12,956 bases of DNA from JAWLHJ01 sp040904945 (GTDB taxonomy: Bacteria; Gemmatimonadota; Gemmatimonadetes; Longimicrobiales; Gaopeijiaceae), in assembly GCA_040904945.1 (NCBI GenBank), contig JBBDSM010000011.1:1-12956 (forward strand), in the 5' to 3' direction. The position numbers were made by a program, and so were the translations under genes. The notes beneath the pieces are model-generated. The model made no database searches. It was not told the origin of the DNA and saw nothing but the letters and a program-made list of their open reading frames with translations. This document shows positions 7,692-12,956 of this stretch, piece after piece; position 1 is the stretch's first letter; each line of letters starts with the position of its first letter.

Positions 7692-9043
7692 ACGCCGTAC
7701 CTCTGCAGCACCTTCTGGATGATGCCGGCTCCCTCTTCGAGCTCCTCTTTCGAGTGAGCGGCGGAGATCGACATCCGGAAGCGCGATTTGTGCTTCCCGA
7801 CGGCGGGATACTTCACCGGGTTGATGAAGACGCCCTCGCGGAACAGCTCCTCGCCCATCATGAAGATGCGGGCGTCGTCGCGGACCATGATCGGAATCAC
7901 GTGCGACATCGAGTCGCCCATGGGAATCTCCGCCTCGGTGAGCAGCTTCTGCATGTAGGCGACGTTCTCCCACAGCTTCGTGCGCAGCTCGGGCTCGTTC
8001 GAGGCGATCTCGAGCGCCTTCCGGATCCCGGCCACGACGACCGGGGAGAGGGCGCAGGAGAAGAAGCGGGAGCGGGAGAACCCGCGCAGGTAATTGATGA
8101 GCTGCTCGGATCCGGCGATGAAGCCGCCCTGGCCCCCGAGGCTCTTGGAGAAGGTGCCCAGGTGGATGTCGATGTCCTTGTCGAAGCCCTGGTCCTCGGC
8201 CACGCCCTTACCGGTCTTACCGAACACGAACGTGGAGTGGGCTTCGTCGATCATCAGGCGCGCCTTGTGCTTCTTGCACACCTCCACGATCTCGGCCAGC
8301 GGCGGTGTGTCGCCGTCCATGGAGTAGACGCCCTCGACGATGACCAGCTTCTTGCCGTCGAAGCCGCTCAGCTTGCGGTCGAGGTCGTCCGCCCGGTTGT
8401 GCCGGAAGAAGCGCGATTTCGCCTTGGAGAGGATCATCCCGTCGACGATGCTCGCGTGCGCGTACTGGTCGGCTACGATCAGGTCGCCGGAGCGCATGAG
8501 CCCCGCGATGGTCCCGACATTGGCGCTGTAGCCCGTCGGGAAGATCATCGAGGCTTCCTGCCCCTTGAACGCCGCGAGCTCCTCTGCGAGCTGCCGATGG
8601 AGTGCCGTTGTGCCGGAGAGGATGGGCGACCCGGAGGAGCCGCCGCCGTAGATGTCGACGGCGTCCTTGATCGCCTGCTTGACCTCGGGACGGTACGACA
8701 GACCCAGGTAGTTGTACGAGGCGAAGTTGACGAGTCCCTTCCGGAGCTCGCCGGTCTTCGTGTCCTCGACGTCCACACGCGTGCCGGGCTGGCTGTGGAT
8801 CGGAAGCTCGTAGAGGTAGTAGCCCGCCGGCTTGACCTCGGACCACCAATCCTCGAACGGCTCGAGCAGCGCGAAAGCGTCGTCGCCCGCGCCGAAGTAG
8901 AAGTTCGTGTAGTCGTACTCCATCGCCCCCGGGACGGCCGGGGGGCCCACGACTTCATTTTGGTCCATGGGAATCCGACTGGTTGACGGTTTCGTCTCCA
9001 CGTCGGCGTTCACCGCGGAGCCGGGCTGCTCGGGCTTGGACAT
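7682..9043 (-). CDS. Alpha-oxoamine synthase, serine palmitoyltransferase-like (AOS family)
   Basis: This 453-aa PLP enzyme belongs to the AOS family (SPT, KBL, BioF, ALAS), which condenses an amino acid with an acyl-CoA and releases CO2. PLP residues align with Sphingomonas SPT: stacking H196 (YAHASIVDG), D266 and H269 (DEAHS), and Schiff-base K300 in GTFSKSLGGQGGF. R423 in RFRMSISAAH fits the substrate-carboxylate Arg. The N-terminal region before NFASYNYLGL is long (about 105 residues), and its YTNFYF and QPGTRVDVED segments recall eukaryotic SPTLC2 more than BioF or KBL. The first 40 residues look disordered. No Shine-Dalgarno precedes ATG 9043; ATG 8968 and ATG 8923 are alternatives that keep the domain intact. 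It heads the operon and overlaps the ADC-like gene by 10 bp. The family is certain; amino-acid and acyl substrates are unassigned, with SPT-like sphingoid-base or amino-ketone synthesis the leading guesses. Confidence 0.9.
   Translation of the reverse strand: MSKPEQPGSAVNADVETKPSTSRIPMDQNEVVGPPAVPGAMEYDYTNFYFGAGDDAFALLEPFEDWWSEVKPAGYYLYELPIHSQPGTRVDVEDTKTGELRKGLVNFASYNYLGLSYRPEVKQAIKDAVDIYGGGSSGSPILSGTTALHRQLAEELAAFKGQEASMIFPTGYSANVGTIAGLMRSGDLIVADQYAHASIVDGMILSKAKSRFFRHNRADDLDRKLSGFDGKKLVIVEGVYSMDGDTPPLAEIVEVCKKHKARLMIDEAHSTFVFGKTGKGVAEDQGFDKDIDIHLGTFSKSLGGQGGFIAGSEQLINYLRGFSRSRFFSCALSPVVVAGIRKALEIASNEPELRTKLWENVAYMQKLLTEAEIPMGDSMSHVIPIMVRDDARIFMMGEELFREGVFINPVKYPAVGKHKSRFRMSISAAHSKEELEEGAGIIQKVLQRYGVCP
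7700..7704 (-). promoter_or_regulatory. Ribosome binding site selecting the ADC-like start
   Basis: On the minus strand AGAGG lies 8 nt before ATG 7691, inside the last codons of the AOS gene. It supports the short 220-residue form over any longer frame running back into the AOS. Confidence 0.6.
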
Positions 9044-9067
9044 ATAATCGTTACCGGTTGTGGACAG

Positions 9068-9078
9068 GTTGATTCAAC
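9068..9078. promoter_or_regulatory. Candidate operator GTTGA-T-TCAAC
   Basis: An 11-bp inverted repeat with 5-bp arms and a 1-bp centre lies 25 bp before the AOS start. It contains TGATTC, the core of the published E. coli PaaX 15-bp operator, although the flanks match poorly. Because the operon encodes a PaaX-family regulator, autoregulation at this site is a reasonable but unproven idea. Confidence 0.35.
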
Positions 9079-9148
9079 TTCAATTTCCCCTATTCGCTGC
9101 GCCACATCAATGGTGTCGTGCTCGCAAGCATCGGGGACCCTTAAAGTT

Positions 9149-9161
9149 GCATGTATCATGC
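9149..9161. repeat. Inverted repeat GCATG-TAT-CATGC
   Basis: A 13-bp dyad with perfect 5-bp arms around a 3-bp centre. It lies about 106 bp upstream of the AOS start and about 50 bp after the SDR stop. It could be a second operator or part of an SDR 3' structure. No function is assigned. Confidence 0.3.
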
Positions 9162-9162
9162 C

Positions 9163-9178
9163 AGGCCCTCACCGGCCT
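9163..9178 (-). terminator. Weak hairpin downstream of the SDR gene
   Basis: AGGCC-CTCACC-GGCCT is a 5-bp stem with a 6-nt loop, 30 bp beyond the SDR stop on the minus strand. It is followed on that strand by a short AT-rich stretch (ACTTTAA) rather than a T-run. It may help separate the SDR transcript from the operon, but is poorly supported as a terminator. Confidence 0.25.
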
Positions 9179-9208
9179 CGTGGACGGCGTCCGGCGTCCC
9201 CCTCCCGC

Positions 9209-9826
9209 TCAATTCCCGGACCTCTCAGGCGCCCGAGCGTCGAACACCGTTCCCGTTTCGTGACCCTCCACGGAGCGTACGTAATGGGCGGCGACGTCGC
9301 GGACCCGGATGGCCCCCGTCGCGTCGTGACCGGCCGCCTCCAGAGACTCGGCGACGGCGCCGGGGCTCACCACGTTGACCCGGTAGCGCCCCTCGAGGTC
9401 GAGCGCTGCGGCCCGGGCGAAGGCTTCGACGGCGGCCCCCGTCATGACCACCGCGACCGTTCCACGCTCGGGCGCCGTCGACAGGTCTCCGGAGGTGAGG
9501 GTGAAGCTGCCGCCTTCCCGCACGCAGCCGACGCCCCGGCGCACCAGCTCAACCTGCCCCAGCAGCTTGTTGCGGGCGCTGACGTCGAAGTCCTCCACGG
9601 TGAGATCGTCCAGAGCGCCGAAACGTGCGACGCCGGCGGCGCACACCACCGCGTCGAGGGGGCCCGCGCTTTCGTAGAGGCGTTCGATGGACGCCGGGTC
9701 GGAGATGTCGACGCGGCGCTCTCCCGAGGTCGCTCCGGCCCCGAGGACTTCGTGCCCGCGCGCCCGGAGCGCGCGAGCGACCGCCGAACCGATGGTGCCG
9801 GTGGCACCGATGACCAGGATCTTCAT
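9209..9826 (-). CDS. Atypical short-chain dehydrogenase/reductase-fold protein lacking the YxxxK pair
   Basis: A 205-aa Rossmann-fold protein. MKILVIGATGTIGSAVA gives the NAD(P)-binding glycine motif (7-13), VCAAGVARFG (61-70) matches the NAG strand, and NVVSPG (151-156) the strand after the active site. A serine in LTSGD (S112) is present, but the region where Tyr-x-x-x-Lys should fall (about 125-132) reads VAVVMTGA. The catalytic Tyr and Lys are therefore missing. This resembles the small Lin1944-like SDR subgroup, which also lacks standard active-site residues and has no defined function. I chose ATG 9826 because the glycine motif starts six residues later; the frame could extend to 9889, but that adds a non-conserved tail. 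There is no clear Shine-Dalgarno. Its 5' end overlaps the divergent menH frame, so the two may share control. Fold certain, activity unknown. Confidence 0.85.
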   Translation of the reverse strand: MKILVIGATGTIGSAVARALRARGHEVLGAGATSGERRVDISDPASIERLYESAGPLDAVVCAAGVARFGALDDLTVEDFDVSARNKLLGQVELVRRGVGCVREGGSFTLTSGDLSTAPERGTVAVVMTGAAVEAFARAAALDLEGRYRVNVVSPGAVAESLEAAGHDATGAIRVRDVAAHYVRSVEGHETGTVFDARAPERSGN

Positions 9827-10624
9827 GCTTCGGAAGGTCCGGACATCGGTGCCCGGAGGCAACGTCCGAGGCCGCTCGTTCTGCTCCACGGCTTCACGGG
9901 GTCGACCGAGTCGTGGGGGGACGACTTGCTGTCGGGCCTCACGGTCGGCGGGCGGGAGGTCGTTCCGGTCGACCTACCGGGGCATGGGGGCGCTCCGCCT
10001 CCGTCTTCGGATCCGCGGATCGCCCTGGATGCTGCCGTCACGCGCGTCGTGGACGCTTTGTCCGGACCGTTCGACCTCCTCGGATACTCGATGGGCGGGC
10101 GTATCGCGCTCCACGTGGCGCTCCAATACCCCGATCGCGTGCGTCGGCTCGTCCTGGAGTCCGCTTCGCCCGGCCTGTCGTCCGAGTCGGAGCGGGCCGC
10201 GCGCCGCGATGACGACGAGATCCTCGCGGCCCGGATCGAGGAGCAGGGGATCGAAGTGTTCGCGGCCGAATGGGCGGCCGTCGACGTGTTGCGACCCGGT
10301 CCGAGGCGCCCCTCGGCGGCCACCCGGCGGGCCGATCGCGTGCGTCGAGCCAACGGTGCCCCGGGGCTGGCCGGGGCGCTCCGCGGTCTCGGGACCGGGT
10401 CGCTGCCGTCGCTTTGGGACCGGCTGGGCGAAGTCCGCGCTCCCACCCGGCTCGTCACGGGCGCCCTGGACGCCAAGTTCGTCGAGATCGCCCGGCGCAT
10501 GGCGGGGGTGATGAACGACGCGGTCGTCGACGCGGTGCCCGACGCCGGGCATACCGTGCACCTGGACCGTCCGGACGCCTGGTTGGCGCTGGTCACGTCG
10601 TGGCTGGACGGTTCGTCTCGCTGA
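9752..10624 (+). CDS. menH: 2-succinyl-6-hydroxy-2,4-cyclohexadiene-1-carboxylate synthase (MenH)
   Basis: This alpha/beta hydrolase-fold lyase of menaquinone synthesis eliminates pyruvate from SEPHCHC to give SHCHC, in the cytoplasm. Numbering from the GTG (290 aa), the oxyanion/HG motif LLHGFTGS is at 44-51, the nucleophile elbow GYSMGGR has S113 and R117 (E. coli S86 and R90), D240 lies in GALDAKF and H267 in AGHTVHL. The family-specific ESASPGL and LRGLGTGSLPSLW are present. The start is uncertain: no ATG, GTG or TTG occurs in frame between 9755 and the HGFTG codons. The nearest is GTG 9752, preceded by GAGG 5 nt upstream, which overlaps the divergent SDR by 75 bp and gives an unusual polar tail of about 40 residues. 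A non-canonical start near 9845-9881 or a frameshift from ATG 9825 is possible. Other men genes are not in the window. Confidence 0.85.
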   Translation: MPARPERASDRRTDGAGGTDDQDLHASEGPDIGARRQRPRPLVLLHGFTGSTESWGDDLLSGLTVGGREVVPVDLPGHGGAPPPSSDPRIALDAAVTRVVDALSGPFDLLGYSMGGRIALHVALQYPDRVRRLVLESASPGLSSESERAARRDDDEILAARIEEQGIEVFAAEWAAVDVLRPGPRRPSAATRRADRVRRANGAPGLAGALRGLGTGSLPSLWDRLGEVRAPTRLVTGALDAKFVEIARRMAGVMNDAVVDAVPDAGHTVHLDRPDAWLALVTSWLDGSSR

Positions 10625-10654
10625 TGGAGGCCGCGGAGCCCTTCCGCTAGACTT

Positions 10655-10671
10655 GCGGGCGTTTTGCCCGC
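10655..10671 (+). terminator. Hairpin after menH
   Basis: GCGGGC-GTTTT-GCCCGC forms a perfect 6-bp GC stem, 30 bp past the menH stop and 21 bp before the exporter ATG. No U-tract follows; the T's are in the loop. It may act as a weak terminator between menH and the exporter, or as a 5'-UTR structure of the exporter. Confidence 0.4.
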
Positions 10672-10692
10672 CTGGACTCCGTACCCCATCCG

Positions 10693-12444
10693 ATGAGCCG
10701 ACCCCCAGCCGAATCGTTCGATCTCCGTGTGTCGGACCGTGTCTCGGACACGGACCGCATGCTGGTGTACGCTTCGATGTTGGTCACGCTCTTCCTGGCC
10801 GCGCTGGACCAGACGATCGTCGCCACGGCGCTGCCCAGCATGGTCGAGGACCTCGAGGCCGTCGACCGGTACGCATGGGTGGCCACAGCGTACCTGCTGG
10901 CGTCGACCGCGCTCGCCCTCGTCTACGGAAAGCTCGCCGACACATACTCACGCAAGCGCATCACGCTGGGCGCCGTCCTCCTCTTCCTCATGGGCTCGGT
11001 GTTGTGCGGCGTGGCCGGTATGGGTGGCCGCCTCCCGTTTCTGGGGGACGGGATGTCGCAGTTGATCTTCGCGCGTGGGCTCCAGGGGCTCGGCGGGGGC
11101 GGCATCTTCGCTATGACGTTCACCGTGATCGCCGACCTGTTCACCCCCGCCGAAAGGGGCCGCTACCAGGGATACGTCGGTGCCGTCTTCGGCGTTGCCT
11201 CCGTGTTGGGCCCTCTGGTCGGCGGCCTCCTGACCGACCACGCCGGCGGCTTGATTCCCGGGGTGCAGGGGTGGCGCTGGGTCTTCTTCGTGAATATCCC
11301 GTTCGGAGCGATCGCGCTCTGGCTGATCCTGCGCCGGATGCCGTCGCTGGATCCCATCGGTGAGACCCAGCGGCCCGATTTCGTCGGCGGGGTCCTCCTG
11401 ATGTTCGGACTCGTGCCGCTCGTCCTCTCCATTCAGCTGGACAAGCGCGCCTACCCGTGGTTCCCGGGCGCCGGTCCCGAGATGCTCGAGGGGCCCTCGT
11501 GGGCTCCCTGGGTCACACCCGGACTTTTCGTGCTCGGCGTCCTGGGGATCGTGGCGTTCCTCCTGCGGTCATGCGTCTCGGCGAGCCCCATCCTCGATCT
11601 GAGGCTCTTCCAAAACCGCGTCTTTCGTACGGCGAACACCGCCACGTTCTTTTTCGGCGCCGCGGTCATGTCGATCACGATTTTTTTGCCCCTCCTGCTG
11701 GTGAACGTGCTCGGCGTGTCGGCGACCAGCGCGGGAGCGGCGCTGATCCCGTTCTCGGCGGGCGTCGTCTTCGGGGCCACCATGTCGGGCCGGTACGTGG
11801 ACCGCATCGGTTACCGGAAGCAGATCTTCGCGGGAGGAGTCCTGTTCACGTTGTCGGTGTTGCTCCTCTCCAACCTGGACGCTTCGGTGAGCTTCGCCGA
11901 GGTCACCCTCTATACGGTTTTGTGCGGTCTCGGGGCGGGTCCGTCGATGCCGCTCTTCACGCTCGCCATCCAGAATGCGGTCGACGTCCGCATGGTCGGC
12001 CAGGCGACGAGCGCGTCGCAGTTCTTTCGGCAGATCGGGGCGACCGTGGGTGCGGCCGTCATGGGTACCGTTCTCGTCACCACGCTCAGTGTCTCGTTCG
12101 CGACCCTCGAGCTGCCCTCCGGCGTCCTCGATGGTGTGGGCATCGACGCGGAGCAGCTCGTCTCCACGGGGGGATCGACGCTGCCGGCTCTCATCCGCGA
12201 GCGGTATGAGGGGTTCGCTGAGGGCGCGGCCACTCCTTCCGAGGCGGCCGCGCTCCGAGCCGAGGGGGACGCTGTGGCGAGCCGAGTCGCGGTCCGTGTG
12301 GCGGAGGCCTTCTCGACGGCGACGTTCCGGATCTACGGGCTCACCGCCATCATCATCGCCCTCGCGACGCTCCTGACGCTTCGGATTCCAGAGTTGGAGC
12401 TCCGCACGACCCACGACCGCGACGTGCTGCACGAGGCGGGTTAG
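10693..12444 (+). CDS. DHA2-family (14-TM) MFS multidrug exporter, EmrB/QacA type
   Basis: A 583-aa inner-membrane proton-driven antiporter. Family motifs are in place: D1 LDQTIVATALP (38-48) in TM1, motif A GKLADTYSRKR (79-89), motif B RGLQGLGGGG (128-137), motif C GPLVGG (173-178), and GWRWVFFVNIPFG (193-205), typical of DHA2 members. A second, weaker motif A, GRYVDRIGYRK (366-376), marks the C-terminal half. The length and hydrophobic segments fit 14 TMs, with an extended periplasmic-type loop at about 470-535 before the last helix. The start ATG 10693 has no good Shine-Dalgarno. No MarR/TetR regulator, membrane fusion protein or outer-membrane channel is adjacent, so substrate and regulation cannot be inferred. 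It lies 68 bp after menH on the same strand, separated by a hairpin, so joint transcription is uncertain. Confidence 0.93.
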   Translation: MSRPPAESFDLRVSDRVSDTDRMLVYASMLVTLFLAALDQTIVATALPSMVEDLEAVDRYAWVATAYLLASTALALVYGKLADTYSRKRITLGAVLLFLMGSVLCGVAGMGGRLPFLGDGMSQLIFARGLQGLGGGGIFAMTFTVIADLFTPAERGRYQGYVGAVFGVASVLGPLVGGLLTDHAGGLIPGVQGWRWVFFVNIPFGAIALWLILRRMPSLDPIGETQRPDFVGGVLLMFGLVPLVLSIQLDKRAYPWFPGAGPEMLEGPSWAPWVTPGLFVLGVLGIVAFLLRSCVSASPILDLRLFQNRVFRTANTATFFFGAAVMSITIFLPLLLVNVLGVSATSAGAALIPFSAGVVFGATMSGRYVDRIGYRKQIFAGGVLFTLSVLLLSNLDASVSFAEVTLYTVLCGLGAGPSMPLFTLAIQNAVDVRMVGQATSASQFFRQIGATVGAAVMGTVLVTTLSVSFATLELPSGVLDGVGIDAEQLVSTGGSTLPALIRERYEGFAEGAATPSEAAALRAEGDAVASRVAVRVAEAFSTATFRIYGLTAIIIALATLLTLRIPELELRTTHDRDVLHEAG

Positions 12445-12546
12445 AGTCGCGGCCCACCCCACTTCTTCAGCACCCTTCCAAATCGAGACGTGGCAGGAAT
12501 CGGCTCCGTGGTGCAGCTTTGAGGAGCGAAGAACTCTCCTGGACGG
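12445..12546 (+). other. Intergenic region before the GspG-like gene
   Basis: A 102-bp gap after the exporter stop. A purine-rich GAGGAG (12521-12526) lies about 20 nt before the first possible ATG, too far for a normal ribosome binding site. AGGAG (12522-12526) could pair with CTCCT (12536-12540) in a 5-bp, 9-nt-loop hairpin. No terminator with a U-tract and no convincing promoter was seen. Confidence 0.3.
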
Positions 12547-12956
12547 ATGACCTCAATGATCAAGAAGCTCTTCTATCTGGCGTTCATCGCGCTCGGCGTC
12601 ACCATGGCGGTGCCCAGCCTCCGCGCGGACCTGAATGGGTTCGTGAAGCCGTACGTGGACGACATGAAAGCCCGATACGTGCCCCGTCAGCTGCGCTCCA
12701 TGGCCGACCAGCTCGACGCGCGCCTGAGGCGGGCCGAGGGGCTCCCCGCTTCGGACAACTTCTCGGGGTGGCTGCGCCGCTCCTTCTCGGGGAAGGAGAC
12801 CGATCCGTGGGACAACTTCTACTACATCCGGGCCACGAACCGGGACTACTACGTCGGATCGATGGGTCCGGACGGGGAGCCGGGTACCGCGGACGACATC
12901 ACCGAACCGCCTCGCCCGCTCACGGGGGAAGCGTCGGACCCAGATCGAGCGGGCCG
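12547..12956 (+). CDS. Membrane-anchored protein with GspG-like C-terminal motif (3' end outside window)
   Basis: 136 residues are visible. The N-terminus (MTSMIKKLFYLAFIALG) is one hydrophobic segment (about 6-22) after a basic patch, so a membrane anchor or uncleaved signal. A charged helical region follows (about 38-65, with RSMADQLDARLRRAEG). Then DPWDNFYYI (86-94) and GSMGPDGEPGTADDI (104-118) match the end of type II secretion major pseudopilins, DPWG-x-Y ... S-x-GxDG-x-x-x-T-DDI, a calcium-binding loop in GspG. The prepilin cleavage motif (G^FTLIE) is absent, so this is not a normal pseudopilin. ATG 12547 and ATG 12556 are both in frame and neither has a clear ribosome binding site; I report the longer. 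No secretion genes are visible upstream. Function unknown; motif similarity moderate. Confidence 0.75.
   Translation, partial: MTSMIKKLFYLAFIALGVTMAVPSLRADLNGFVKPYVDDMKARYVPRQLRSMADQLDARLRRAEGLPASDNFSGWLRRSFSGKETDPWDNFYYIRATNRDYYVGSMGPDGEPGTADDITEPPRPLTGEASDPDRAG

Larger units (their letters stand above)
2747..9043 (-). other. Predicted five-gene operon
   Basis: Five minus-strand genes follow each other with a 10-bp overlap (AOS/ADC-like), a 9-bp gap (ADC-like/PaaX), an ATGA overlap (PaaX/HEAT-cyclophilin) and a gap of at most 68 bp, or a TTGA overlap if the upstream TTG is used (HEAT-cyclophilin/symporter). No internal terminator is evident. The order suggests co-transcription from a promoter in 9044-9208. 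The products differ in location: two cytoplasmic enzymes, a regulator, a lipoprotein and an inner-membrane transporter. A single pathway is therefore an inference, strongest for the first three genes. Confidence 0.65.
9044..9208 (-). promoter_or_regulatory. Operon leader/promoter region, AT-richer, with several inverted repeats
   Basis: This 165-bp gap lies between the SDR stop and the AOS start and is the only plausible promoter region for the five-gene operon. Its AOS-proximal part (about 9044-9160) is clearly AT-richer than the flanking genes. It holds the inverted repeats listed separately. Minus-strand candidates such as TTGATG (9105-9110) and TTGAAT (9074-9079) could be -35 elements, but no convincing spaced -10 follows. 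The missing Shine-Dalgarno before 9043 leaves a leaderless message possible. Confidence 0.5.

Noticed and set aside
7692..7973. N-terminal extension of the ADC-like gene up to 7973
   Set aside because: These 94 codons are an out-of-frame reading of the AOS 3' end. The proper start at 7691 has AGAGG at good spacing.
7754..8986. Plus-strand open frame of about 410 codons opposite the AOS gene
   Set aside because: It is the antisense of highly conserved PLP-enzyme codons, and its composition (Asp/Arg/Val/Leu) is typical of a shadow frame.
9044..9049. Plus-strand TATAAT as a -10 promoter element
   Set aside because: There is no -35 at usable spacing and no plus-strand gene starts close downstream; it overlaps the start region of the minus-strand AOS gene.
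9110..9751. Long N-terminal extension of menH to an ATG at 9110
   Set aside because: It would run antisense through the whole SDR gene, and the translation shows no domain. MenH proteins begin close to the LLHGF strand.
12547..12956. Genuine type II secretion major pseudopilin
   Set aside because: The N-terminus has no G^FTLIE-type cleavage site, and no secretion-system genes are seen next to it.

Overview
The window is GC-rich, densely coded bacterial chromosome. It holds ten protein genes, the first and last cut by the window edges, with no RNA genes, insertion sequences or CRISPR. Exported proteins with Ala-Ala-Gln style signal cleavage sites, a menaquinone gene (menH) and the overall composition suggest an environmental Gram-negative-type bacterium, perhaps Gemmatimonadota. 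That placement is an inference from style; no marker gene is present.

Layout. (1) 1-2699: a Tat-exported HisC-like aminotransferase (minus, partial) diverges from a secreted Xaa-Pro aminopeptidase (plus), which suggests extracytoplasmic peptide and amino-acid handling. (2) 2747-9043: a tightly packed minus-strand run of five genes, read in this order: an alpha-oxoamine synthase resembling serine palmitoyltransferase, an acetoacetate-decarboxylase-fold protein, a PaaX-family repressor, a HEAT-repeat/cyclophilin lipoprotein, and a glutamate/aspartate/dicarboxylate symporter. Junctions are a 10-bp overlap, a 9-bp gap, an ATGA overlap and a gap of up to 68 bp, so one transcript is likely. (3) 9044-9208: an AT-richer leader with several inverted repeats. 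(4) 9209-10624: a minus-strand atypical SDR whose start overlaps a divergent plus-strand menH. (5) 10693-12444: a 14-TM DHA2-type drug exporter. (6) 12547-end: a membrane-anchored protein with a GspG-like C-terminal motif but no prepilin cleavage site.

The most interesting part is the AOS / ADC-fold / PaaX trio. A carbon-carbon bond-forming PLP enzyme with an SPTLC2-like N-terminal region is translationally overlapped with an ADC-fold protein that appears to lack the Schiff-base lysine. The same operon carries its own PaaX-type regulator, and a palindrome containing the core of the E. coli PaaX operator sits just upstream. This looks like a small autoregulated acyl-CoA-linked biosynthetic operon whose product cannot be named from sequence alone. 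Also notable are the HEAT-cyclophilin lipoprotein fusion and the lack of a conventional start codon near the conserved N-terminus of menH.
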